From CATQHL01 sp965204655 (lineage in GTDB: Bacteria > Actinomycetota > Acidimicrobiia > Acidimicrobiales > CATQHL01), in assembly GCA_965204655.1 (NCBI GenBank), contig OZ241998.1, positions 992,001 to 1,056,000 of the forward strand: DNA of 64,000 bases, in the 5' to 3' direction. The position numbers and the translations under genes are program-made. Below are positions 18,601-26,937 of the stretch, one piece after another; position 1 is the stretch's first letter; every line of letters starts with the position of its first letter. The notes beneath the pieces are model-generated. The model was given only the letters and a program-made list of their open reading frames with translations, did no database searches and was not told the origin of the DNA.

Positions 18601-19706
18601 TGGCCATACATAAAGGTCACGGCATTTCATCCATTGAGTACCCGACAGGGATGAACCAGAACGGGGATCCCTCGCAGGCTTGGATCAAGGTGAAGCCAGA
18701 CGGGAGGATCGACGTCTTCTCCGGCACCACAGACATCGGCAACGGCTCTAAGACGATCCAGTCGCAGATCGTGGCCGACACCGTCGGCGTCCCGTACGAC
18801 TGGGTCACCTTTGACAACTCCAACACCGACTCCTCTCCGGTGTGCACCGGCACGTTCGCTTCCCGAGCCACCTTCGTGGCGGGCAAGGCCGTGCTGAAGG
18901 CGGCGCAGAGAGTGCGAGAGCGGATTCTGGAGGTGGCAAGCCAGGAGATGGAGATCAGCCCGGACGACCTCGAGCTCACCGACGGCGAAGTTTTTGCCAA
19001 GGACGCTCCGTCGAAGCGCATGGGGGTGGGAGACGTGGCTGCCGCAGCCACGTGGACCCACGGCGAGTTGATTACCGGCACGGGAGCGCACCTGAACCCC
19101 TACGCCGCCATCGTGGACTCCTCCACCGGTGCGGTGGACAGCCCGCCCCACGCCGCCATCTCCTATGCCGCATGTGCTGCGGACGTGGAAGTAGACGACG
19201 AGACGGGGGAGGTTCGCGTCGTGCGCCTCATCCAGGCTTACGACGTAGGGCGCGCCATCAATCCTGCTCTGCTAGAGGGCCAGATAGAGGGCGGAGCCAT
19301 GATGGGTCTGGGCTTGGGAGTGCTGGAGGACAGTTACCCCTACTACCCCTCCGTGGACAACAGGGCAGGCGACTTTGGCAGGTACTTCGCTCCTAGCAGC
19401 GCCGACTTGCCCGAGATGCGGAACGTGATCATTGAGAACCCGTCCGTCGACGGGCCGTACGGCGCCAAGGGGATAGGCGAGATGGCCAACAATCCCCAGC
19501 CAGCGGCCATAGCCACCGCCGTGCACGACGCCGTGGGTGTGTGGGTAACGGAGTTGCCTATAACACCGGAGCGGGTGCTGCGCGCTCTAGACGAGAAACG
19601 CTCCGGTGGAGGCGAGCCGCGCCGTGAAGGCAAGCACGTCATCTTCGATGAGGAGATTTCCATAAACACCGTGGGCGCCGGGCTTGCGTGGAGAGCGGAT
19701 AGATGA
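18600..19706 (+). CDS. Molybdenum hydroxylase large subunit, C-terminal half
   Basis: 368 residues with the second molybdopterin domain: DVFSGTTDIGNGSKT, VCTGTFASRATFVAG, AYDVGRAINPALLEGQIEGG and YGAKGIGEMANNPQPAA, whose Glu matches the catalytic base of the xanthine dehydrogenase family. The start ATG shares one base with the upstream stop (TAATG), so the two halves are translationally coupled and should form one active site. Both halves have intact, well-conserved ends, which argues for a genuine split rather than a sequencing error. An upstream in-frame ATG at 18549 would overlap the previous gene. Confidence 0.88.
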   Translation: MAIHKGHGISSIEYPTGMNQNGDPSQAWIKVKPDGRIDVFSGTTDIGNGSKTIQSQIVADTVGVPYDWVTFDNSNTDSSPVCTGTFASRATFVAGKAVLKAAQRVRERILEVASQEMEISPDDLELTDGEVFAKDAPSKRMGVGDVAAAATWTHGELITGTGAHLNPYAAIVDSSTGAVDSPPHAAISYAACAADVEVDDETGEVRVVRLIQAYDVGRAINPALLEGQIEGGAMMGLGLGVLEDSYPYYPSVDNRAGDFGRYFAPSSADLPEMRNVIIENPSVDGPYGAKGIGEMANNPQPAAIATAVHDAVGVWVTELPITPERVLRALDEKRSGGGEPRREGKHVIFDEEISINTVGAGLAWRADR

Positions 19707-20113
19707 GTTCTGACTCTGAAGAACACCAAAGCGCATTCCGAACCTGGAACGGGGTGGCCTCCCACGAGTTGCGCGCCGGCGTGAACATCCACGCCATTGG
19801 CGGTGAGCAGGTGATGATGTGCCGGGTCACTTACGACCCCGGAACGGCCGTCGAGCGTCACAACCACGAACACTCCGAGCAGATAATCGCAATACTAGAC
19901 GGCGAGATGACGATGACGATTGGCGAGGAGACCCGCCATCTGCGCGTCGGTGATGTGTCGGTGGCCAACCGAGGCGTCTACCACGAGCTTTACTCAGAGG
20001 GGGGATGCACGTTCATGGAGGCGCTCTCCCCCGTGCCCCGCGATCACGTCCCCGACGCAACGCGCGACCTAGTGCTCGGCCCCCAAGGAGACCGCCTGCA
20101 CGTAGAGCGCTGA
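19703..20113 (+). CDS. Cupin-domain protein
   Basis: Single-domain cupin, 136 residues. Motif 1 is YDPGTAVERHNHEHSEQIIAILDGEMTM (HxH...E spacing) and motif 2 is VANRGVYHELYSEGG, so a metal site is likely. The start overlaps the large-subunit stop (ATGA), making it the last gene of the molybdenum hydroxylase operon. Such small cupins may be dioxygenases, isomerases or sensors; its position suggests work on the product of the hydroxylase. Confidence 0.85.
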   Translation: MSSDSEEHQSAFRTWNGVASHELRAGVNIHAIGGEQVMMCRVTYDPGTAVERHNHEHSEQIIAILDGEMTMTIGEETRHLRVGDVSVANRGVYHELYSEGGCTFMEALSPVPRDHVPDATRDLVLGPQGDRLHVER

Positions 20114-20203
20114 AGGCGCCGAGTTCTGGCTAAGAGCACGGAGAGCGCCGTACGCCCTAAAGTCGGCATGCAAACCAGCAACACCTTCTGCTAAAGGAGA
20201 CCG

Positions 20204-21319
20204 ATGGATAATTCAACGATCAAATGGATCAATACCGAAGATTTGAGTTTTGATTTCAAGAATCCTCGAATGGTGGAATTCGACTTGAGCGGTCGGAACA
20301 GCGAGGAAGACATGATCAAATTGCTGTGGGAGACCATGGACGTTAGGGAAGTCCTGATGTCTATAGCAACCAGCGGTTTCTTCCCACACGAACCTGTCAT
20401 ATGCGTGGAAGAAAGTGGCAAGAACGTCGTAATTGAAGGCAACCGAAGGCTTGCCGCTGTCAAAATCTTACAAAATCCTGACCAGTTCAAAGAACTCGCC
20501 CCCAAGGTCCCAACCCTTGACAAAAACAAACACCTCAATCTCGACAAACTGCCAGTAGTTTTTTCAACTCGCCAAGGCGCTTGGCAATATCTCGGCTTCA
20601 AGCATGTAAACGGCCCGGCGAAGTGGACCAGTTATGCAAAGTCGCAGTACATAGCCGACGTGCACCGCAATTTTGGCGTCCCCTTGAAAGAAATCGCCAA
20701 GCAGATCGGTGATACCCACAAAACCGCCCAGAGACTGTATCGCGGTCTGATGATAATCGAACAAGCTGAAAGTATGAAAGTCTTCGCTCGTGAAGACAGG
20801 TGGCACAGGCATTTCTCTATTTCGCATCTTTATACAGGAATCGATTATGATGGTATGTCCGAGTTTATTGGTATAAAATCGGAAAGCGAAGAAGCCGAAG
20901 AGCCTGTACCAACCGAAAAACGAGCAGAACTAGAAGAGCTCTTTCTGTGGTTGTATGGTAGCAAGAAAAAAGAAATACAACCGCTAATACGATCCCAGAA
21001 CCCTGATTTAAGAAAACTTGACAGAGTGATGGGAAACAAAGAAGGGCTAGCTGCTCTGCGTTCTCACGGAATTCTAGATATTGCCTACGAGCAATGTCAC
21101 TCACCTTCTTATGTATTTGAGAAATCTCTTCTCAATGCCAAGCGGGCACTCGAGAAAGCCCAAAGCAAACTATCGACCGGCTACGAACATTCAAACGAAT
21201 TACTAGCTACAGCTAGAATGATATCAGACATTGCCTATGATCTATACGAGGCAATGCTACGCAAGCAAAACCCCAAGAAACGCCAACGAATTTCTGAGAG
21301 AATTTCCGAAACAGTTTGA
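20204..21319 (+). CDS. ParB/Srx-domain protein beside R-M genes
   Basis: 371 residues, markedly AT-richer than the genes to the left. The N-terminal ParB/sulfiredoxin-like domain is recognised from WINTEDLSFDFKNPRM, PVICVEESGKNVVIEGNRRLAAVKIL (the GNRR-type motif) and a following helix-turn-helix-like stretch (VPLKEIAKQIGDTHKTAQRLY). The C-terminal half is charged and helical without known motifs. ParB-fold proteins of this kind can be nucleases, CTP switches or DNA-binding partners. ATG follows AAAGGAG. A methylase and an endonuclease gene follow on the same strand, so it may be a third component of that system. Confidence 0.75.
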   Translation: MDNSTIKWINTEDLSFDFKNPRMVEFDLSGRNSEEDMIKLLWETMDVREVLMSIATSGFFPHEPVICVEESGKNVVIEGNRRLAAVKILQNPDQFKELAPKVPTLDKNKHLNLDKLPVVFSTRQGAWQYLGFKHVNGPAKWTSYAKSQYIADVHRNFGVPLKEIAKQIGDTHKTAQRLYRGLMIIEQAESMKVFAREDRWHRHFSISHLYTGIDYDGMSEFIGIKSESEEAEEPVPTEKRAELEELFLWLYGSKKKEIQPLIRSQNPDLRKLDRVMGNKEGLAALRSHGILDIAYEQCHSPSYVFEKSLLNAKRALEKAQSKLSTGYEHSNELLATARMISDIAYDLYEAMLRKQNPKKRQRISERISETV

Positions 21320-21411
21320 CGTTCAATGCTCGACGCCTTACCTAGCACACATAAGTAAGCCCAATGATTGATCGAGTTTAGAATTATCTCAGACAACTCG
21401 CGGACATTAAA

Positions 21412-22332
21412 TTGACACTCACGGCGCCCGAATCCACTTCTAATACAACCAGAGACCACTTTGACGCTCTTTTTGAAGTTTCGCGCATACCCGCAGCAAA
21501 CGTAGCATCGGTGCCACAACGGAGTCCTTTGCGCTACCCAGGGGGGAAAACATGGCTAGTGCCCCACATCCGCGAGTGGCTGATGTCAATGCCGGAACGT
21601 CCAAGTTTGCTTCTCGAACCATTTTGTGGCGGCGCAATCGTCTCGCTAACCGCCGTTGCTGAGGATTTAGTAACAGAAGCCTTGATGGCCGAGAGGGATC
21701 CCGATGTCTCCGCCTTCTGGCATGCTGCCCTCCATCATGGCGATGAACTCAAAGCCCGTGTACTGACATTCGAACCGACTCGCGAATCGGTAATGTCTCT
21801 CGCTAGAAAACCCGTACAAGACGATATCCTCGCACACGGATTTCGCACTTTAGTGTTGAATCGAACGAGGCGTGGTGGCATTCTCGCAGAAGGTGCTGCA
21901 TTGAGTCGATACGGCGAAAATGGTAAGGGATTGACGTCGCGCTGGTATCCAGAAACGCTCTCCAAACGCCTAGACAACATCAACAAGAACTCCCATCGGA
22001 TCACCTTCCTAGAAACCGACGGGCTTGCGCTCTTAGAAGAACACGCCGAAACCCCAGGCCTAGCAGTATTCGCAGACCCTCCTTACACAGCCAATGGAGG
22101 CAAGCAGGCTGGGAAAAGGCTTTATTCGCACAACCAAATCAACCACGCCCGGCTGTTCAAAATACTCGCCGACTCAAAAATCGACTTCCTGATGACCTAC
22201 GACGCCTCCGAAGAAGTCATTGACCTCATTGCCAAACACCGTTTTCACGCGGTCCACGTCAAAATGAAAACCACCCACCACACCCACAACACTGAACTCA
22301 TCATCACACCACGTCAAGTCTTCTGTGGTTAG
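21412..22332 (+). CDS. N6-adenine DNA methylase, D12 class
   Basis: Dam/D12-class methyltransferase, 306 residues. The AdoMet-binding motif LRYPGGKTWLVPHI, then LLLEPFCGGAIVSLT, and the catalytic DPPY (Asp at about residue 222, FADPPYTANGG) are in the order expected for the alpha class, which methylates adenine at N6. The TTG start gives a 40-residue N-terminal extension before the first motif, so a later start is possible. The gene overlaps the endonuclease start by 8 bases and should protect host DNA from that enzyme. Confidence 0.9.
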   Translation: MTLTAPESTSNTTRDHFDALFEVSRIPAANVASVPQRSPLRYPGGKTWLVPHIREWLMSMPERPSLLLEPFCGGAIVSLTAVAEDLVTEALMAERDPDVSAFWHAALHHGDELKARVLTFEPTRESVMSLARKPVQDDILAHGFRTLVLNRTRRGGILAEGAALSRYGENGKGLTSRWYPETLSKRLDNINKNSHRITFLETDGLALLEEHAETPGLAVFADPPYTANGGKQAGKRLYSHNQINHARLFKILADSKIDFLMTYDASEEVIDLIAKHRFHAVHVKMKTTHHTHNTELIITPRQVFCG

Positions 22333-23245
22333 TCAACAAAATCCAAGATCCCGATATGGGATATGTGAATGGTATGGACACTCTTATAAAGAATTAGCCC
22401 CTGATAAAAGAGCAAGACTAGCTAATTCTGCGCTCAACAATAACGACGTACTCATCTGTCCCTTTCAGAAAGAGCATCCTTCATGCAGCAAAAAACATGG
22501 CGTGTGCTCAATCATTCCGTACTCATCCACTGGTGCAGATAGAGTTGGGGAAGCAACCGGCGATCCTGTCATAGTTTGCCCCAACCGATTCGAACAACAT
22601 CAGATGCTAATCAGTTGGCTTATCGACATTGTTGGTTTTTCCCCTAAAGAAACGTTAGTTGCTCGTGAGGTGCCTTTCATGCACAGCATTGAGACGAACA
22701 AGCCAGCAGGAAAAATCGATATTGTTATCTGCAGAGAAACTGACAACAATATAGAATGGTACGGACTCGAAATCCAGGCTGTCTATTTCTCGGGACCAGG
22801 AATGGAAAGCGACATACTTCCTCTGCAAAGCGACCTCAACAAGGCCCCACCATTCCCCAAAGGGCACAGAAGGCCGGACTGGCGGTCTTCGGGAGCAAAA
22901 CGGCTGCTTCCTCAACTGGAGATTAAAGTCCCATTATTACGGCGTTGGGGTTCAAAAATGGCTGTTGCTGTTGACAAACCGTTTTTTGAATCAATCTCCC
23001 CAACGCGTGAGACGCCAAATCGTGAGGCAACCAAACGTGATATCTCGGAAGGAGATTTGATTTGGATGGTACCAGAGCTTGCACAAACTTCTAACAATAA
23101 TTTCAAGCTAGTCAGAGGACACTGGGAAGTATTGACGCTAGAAGAAAGTGTGAAGAAACTCCAAGCAGCCGAACCCATCAGAAAGTTTGAGTTCGAGAGA
23201 GTTCTTCGAACAAAATGCAGACCGTTCAAGAACCATGAACTGTGA
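22325..23245 (+). CDS. NotI-family restriction endonuclease
   Basis: 306 residues resembling the NotI family. Four cysteines (45, 54, 61, 85) in the order ICPF, CSKKHGVC, VCPNRF match the iron-binding Cys4 fold known from NotI. The catalytic core is GKIDIV (Asp132) followed by YGLEIQAVYFSG, whose Glu149-x-Gln151 matches the D...E-x-Q PD-(D/E)XK variant of NotI. This supports a sequence-specific type II cutter. The adjacent methylase is an N6-adenine enzyme, so the site recognised probably contains A·T pairs, unlike the all-GC NotI site. The GTG-start overlap with the methylase means coupled translation. Confidence 0.85.
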   Translation: MVSQQNPRSRYGICEWYGHSYKELAPDKRARLANSALNNNDVLICPFQKEHPSCSKKHGVCSIIPYSSTGADRVGEATGDPVIVCPNRFEQHQMLISWLIDIVGFSPKETLVAREVPFMHSIETNKPAGKIDIVICRETDNNIEWYGLEIQAVYFSGPGMESDILPLQSDLNKAPPFPKGHRRPDWRSSGAKRLLPQLEIKVPLLRRWGSKMAVAVDKPFFESISPTRETPNREATKRDISEGDLIWMVPELAQTSNNNFKLVRGHWEVLTLEESVKKLQAAEPIRKFEFERVLRTKCRPFKNHEL

Positions 23246-23365
23246 TAACGAACGCGTTGTCCCTCTCCTGTTCCCCAAAGAGTGAGGCAAGCGGCTAAAA
23301 GTCGATATACCCCACATTAAATTGTCTTCGGAAACTCTTAATGATTAAAATAAATTTCGGCAGGT

Positions 23366-24283
23366 TTAGTATTCTGACGCTTCCTCATCCTGTTCGGCCT
23401 CATCGGGCTCTACGTCTTTAGCGTAAAAGTCGATGGAAGCCTCCTCGCAGATGCGAAGGAGTTCCTTAAACGGAGTTACATGCAGGCTTAATACGTTGCT
23501 GTGACGAGCTAGCTCGCGGGCTATATCTCTAGCGTAATTCTTGGGCGGGGCGATGCGGAAGTTATTGTGTATGTTGGTGCAAATCGCGGCTAAGGCTCGA
23601 GGCTCATTGATTACCGCAACGTTTTTAACACAACCTCCTATTATTTCCTCCCACGATGCACTCTGACGAAGCGTGGAATGAGCATTTTCTACAGTCAATT
23701 GGCCTTCCGACGCCTCGGCGACCCGCTTTGCTATCCTCACCCTCCACCACGCTCTAGAGATGGGGCAGTCGCGCAAGACGGAAACTCTCCCCCTTATATG
23801 CTGCAGACCCCCAAACTTTCTGCAGACGTTTCGGGCGGTGGCGTCGTCGTTACTACGCTCGAGTCCCCGCACCCAGTCTGTCTCTAGAAAGCCATTCTTC
23901 AACCACTGAACGTGGGAGATCGTCCAGAAAACCGGCCGGATGGCTTGCGCCGGGGTGACAGGGCGGGCGTTGTCCCGAAGATTTGCATCAGAGAACGCAT
24001 CAGCAATCTCCACTGCGAGTTGAGATGGAGGGTCGTCAGCCTCCCCAGCGGTCAGACGCCTAGGAAGCATCGGCGCGTCATACGACAGAGTGCCGTCCAA
24101 CCCCAACTCCGCCAGGAGATACTCCACCAACGCCCTCGATCCGCCCCTCACCACTTCGGCCAGTCGAGCCTGAGCCACCTCTATGTTCTTCGTTCTTTGC
24201 TTTTTAGGAAGCACCACCCTTTTCTGCCAACTAGAAAAATGATTATCCACCTCTTGCGGAATCACTCTTCCTCCTCCTCCCAT
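23366..24283 (-). CDS. Unknown protein, last gene of PAPS-reductase/GHKL operon
   Basis: 305 residues, no motif I recognise. It is helical and fairly basic in the middle, with several Trp (FWTISHVQWLKNGFLETDWVRG, CPISRAWWRVRIAKRVAE) and an acidic C-terminal tail ending in repeated Glu/Asp. No signal peptide or membrane segment. Its start overlaps the end of the upstream gene by about 22 bases, which ties it into the four-gene operon and suggests it is a dedicated component. The long convergent spacer to the endonuclease gene is AT-rich and empty. Confidence 0.75.
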   Translation of the reverse strand: MGGGGRVIPQEVDNHFSSWQKRVVLPKKQRTKNIEVAQARLAEVVRGGSRALVEYLLAELGLDGTLSYDAPMLPRRLTAGEADDPPSQLAVEIADAFSDANLRDNARPVTPAQAIRPVFWTISHVQWLKNGFLETDWVRGLERSNDDATARNVCRKFGGLQHIRGRVSVLRDCPISRAWWRVRIAKRVAEASEGQLTVENAHSTLRQSASWEEIIGGCVKNVAVINEPRALAAICTNIHNNFRIAPPKNYARDIARELARHSNVLSLHVTPFKELLRICEEASIDFYAKDVEPDEAEQDEEASEY

Positions 24284-25047
24284 TCTCTCTCCCCAAAGAA
24301 AGGCTCTAGCGCCGTGGCTGCGAGCGCAGCGTCATACTCTTCGGAGTTTTCCCAAGTGGCGACCCCTTCTTCATCCAGCTTGTCTTGTATAATTCGCAGA
24401 ACCGGAGGTTTCACTCCCTCATCAAAACTTTTTGCGGCTTTGGGGAGCTTGCCCATTACCCCGATCAGTGCGGCTATCTTCACGTCCCTATTCCTCTTGC
24501 AACGAGCAAACAACTCGGGGGCAACGTCAACGCTGAACTGGAACTGATCGTTAGGTCCGCTGATTTCCATCAGCCCTCCGTCGAGTTCCTCCTTCTGCCT
24601 GAACTCTAGTATGGAAGAGACGATAGATTTCGTAAGAGCTATCGAGCCTCGAGCCAACAATGCGCCAACGGGAATGTGCAGACAGCGTTCTGCATGCCAA
24701 GCCGAATTCAACTGATCGGTAGGCAAAATCAGATTTTCTACCACAACCAAATCCGAGAGTATGAATACCTCAGATCCAGTCTCCTGAGGATCCCAGTTGA
24801 CCGTCTTGAACGGTTGGTTCGTAAGGAATGTTCTTGAGTAAAGCGCCGCCGGAGAGCGAACTTCGATACTCCACTTCGCCTTGCCCTCCTCTATCAAATC
24901 AATAAGACCTTGGGCTTTGACTAGGCGGTTGGTGACTTTGGCGGTTTTGCTTGAGGCGCTAACCCTTTTCACATCGCTAACCTCGTTCACATATTGCGCA
25001 CCAGGGAAATCCGCGCTAGTTTGATCCGACCTCAGTTGCGGATACAC
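24262..25047 (-). CDS. Unknown protein, third gene of PAPS-reductase/GHKL operon
   Basis: 261 residues, soluble, with no recognised domain. An N-terminal region has SDVKRVSASSKTAKVTNRLV, a central region has WSIEVRSPAALYSRTFLTNQ and LVVVENLILPTDQLN, which look like beta strands, and the C-terminus is strongly acidic (WEEEEE). The gene begins 7 bases after the ATPase gene stop and runs into the next gene, so it is co-translated with both. It may be an adaptor for the ATPase; this is position-based only. Confidence 0.75.
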   Translation of the reverse strand: MYPQLRSDQTSADFPGAQYVNEVSDVKRVSASSKTAKVTNRLVKAQGLIDLIEEGKAKWSIEVRSPAALYSRTFLTNQPFKTVNWDPQETGSEVFILSDLVVVENLILPTDQLNSAWHAERCLHIPVGALLARGSIALTKSIVSSILEFRQKEELDGGLMEISGPNDQFQFSVDVAPELFARCKRNRDVKIAALIGVMGKLPKAAKSFDEGVKPPVLRIIQDKLDEEGVATWENSEEYDAALAATALEPFFGEREWEEEEE

Positions 25048-25053
25048 GGCCTG

Positions 25054-26937
25054 TTACTTTTTTCTGCGAACGAGTTCGACAGACAACCCTACTGAATCGG
25101 GTAGAGCCTCTTCGAGGAAATCGAGCGACACATATCGTGAAGTTCGATCCAAGGCCACTTCATAAGGATCATCTCCTCTGTTTATCTTCAGAAAGTTGCT
25201 AGGCAGAAGCCTCTCACAGGTCTGATCCGAACCAGGGTCTATGAACACCCGAATACCGAGATGGTCGTGGTTGTGCTCCTCAATCCAGACTTCGACTCCG
25301 CAAACTTGACCAGATGAGTCTAAGCGCGGTCTTAGCGAGCGCGCCACGCTAGCCTGATTTCCTGCTCTGGGCACGGACTTCCGAGGACTTTTTGGCTTCG
25401 GAGACGGCGGCTCCAGGTTGAGATCAGGAGGAGGAAGAATCTTAGAATCGTCGGAAGAAGGACGCCTAGACGGCGTTCGGGGAAGCATTTCGGCGTCCCT
25501 CCTCTGCTCATTCGGGAACACTGCGAAACCTGGAGGGACGTAAGTTTCAGCAGATATCTCCCCCGCCGCCTCTTTCAGATTCTCGGCGACTTTGCTCAAC
25601 AAGCCCCGAAGGTTATCTCTTTCTTCTTCGAAGAGAACTTCAAGTTTGATCTCCATGTGATCCGGCCCCTCCGAGGAACGGATTAGGTCATAGAGGTTCT
25701 TGGGGTTATCTGAGTTATCCGGCAAGAGCACGGCGTCAAACGGCTGATAGCCGTTGAAATCCGGGCGCTTCAACCCAGGAGCGCTTTTAGTTATCCACAT
25801 CCCGTCTCTGAAGACGTTGACCTGCGGTCGCTGCCCTGCCTCTAGTCGACGAAAGAGAACTTTGGCGCCGCCCACATCTTCCAGTGTTTCTCCATTTCTG
25901 ATGGTGTGGTATGCCCTGTAGACGAGCTTGTCAGGAAAGGAATCGACGCCTGTCCGAGCGCGTTCTCTCCCGTCGGGATTCAGCTTTTCCTCGATGTTGT
26001 CGGCATTGATCGTCTGGATTTCCCCCGTGATTTCATCGCTTACGGTAACGCTCATCCGGCGGTCCACTACTGCGGAAAGAAAGTGAGACACCGTAACCTT
26101 GGATATGGAGTCGACGTTCTCCGCACCGGTTTCCTCGGCGAAGTTGTCGAACCCGCATATGGCCACCACAGCGCCCGTGAAGTCCATCTGGCGAACTTCG
26201 GAGTCAAGAAGCGAGGGTGGTTCGGTCAACAACTCAAAACCAGGGGAGAAGAGTTCTAAGCGTTTTAGTTCATCGTAGGCAAGCGTCCCCTTAGGCGAGC
26301 GCAGTTTGCTTTTGTCCTCCCGCTCGCTGGCCTCCTGCTCGCTGCACATGTGTGCAGCGAGGGTGGCGCGCCCCGAAACAATCGTCGCCAACTCATCGGG
26401 CAGGGAAGCGTCCTGGGAAATATGCCGTCCGGCGTAGCAGACATAGCGGAGGTCGGAGGCGGAGAACGCCGTCATGTGACCCAGCCCCACCGAACCCGCC
26501 CCTCCCGCGTCGCGCCCCTTCGAACTGTTGCTCTCGCTGAGGAGTCTTCTCATCCGGTCAGGGTTGAGACCATGTCCGTTGTCTCGACAGAACAACACGC
26601 GCATCTTTTCCGAGGAAAGAACACCATCGATCCTTCCGACGATCTGCTCCTCCATGACCGAGAGTGCGTTCGCCTTCTCACGCTGCTGGCGAGCCATATA
26701 AAACGCCTTGCGGTAGTCGTCGAGAGCGGGAAGGTCGGACACCGGCACTTCCCTGATGGTGATCACCACCTCGACGGGGCGATCCCCGACGCGGGCGTCA
26801 AGGCAATTTTGAAGCAATTCCCTGATGACATTTTCGGGGTTTCCCTTATCGCTGTTTCGAGTGGCAAACCCGTCGTTGGAATCCCCTGTCGGAAAGAGCA
26901 AACGGGGCGAACCGGTACCCACTGTCCCGCCTGTCAA
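25054..26937 (-). CDS. GHKL (HSP90/MutL-like) ATPase
   Basis: 627-residue protein with an N-terminal GHKL ATP-binding fold: N-box IRELLQNCLDAR (Asn44), G1 box FCRDNGHGL (Asp119) and a glycine-rich lid GSVGLGHMTAFSASD. The order and spacing match HSP90/MutL-type ATPases rather than sensor kinases, since no histidine-kinase domain is present. A proline/serine/lysine-rich hinge (about 490-530) separates a C-terminal beta-rich domain. Similar ATPases occur in several antiphage systems, where they are switches that close on ATP. It overlaps the PAPS-reductase-like gene by 4 bases (ATGA). Confidence 0.85.
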   Translation of the reverse strand: MTGGTVGTGSPRLLFPTGDSNDGFATRNSDKGNPENVIRELLQNCLDARVGDRPVEVVITIREVPVSDLPALDDYRKAFYMARQQREKANALSVMEEQIVGRIDGVLSSEKMRVLFCRDNGHGLNPDRMRRLLSESNSSKGRDAGGAGSVGLGHMTAFSASDLRYVCYAGRHISQDASLPDELATIVSGRATLAAHMCSEQEASEREDKSKLRSPKGTLAYDELKRLELFSPGFELLTEPPSLLDSEVRQMDFTGAVVAICGFDNFAEETGAENVDSISKVTVSHFLSAVVDRRMSVTVSDEITGEIQTINADNIEEKLNPDGRERARTGVDSFPDKLVYRAYHTIRNGETLEDVGGAKVLFRRLEAGQRPQVNVFRDGMWITKSAPGLKRPDFNGYQPFDAVLLPDNSDNPKNLYDLIRSSEGPDHMEIKLEVLFEEERDNLRGLLSKVAENLKEAAGEISAETYVPPGFAVFPNEQRRDAEMLPRTPSRRPSSDDSKILPPPDLNLEPPSPKPKSPRKSVPRAGNQASVARSLRPRLDSSGQVCGVEVWIEEHNHDHLGIRVFIDPGSDQTCERLLPSNFLKINRGDDPYEVALDRTSRYVSLDFLEEALPDSVGLSVELVRRKK

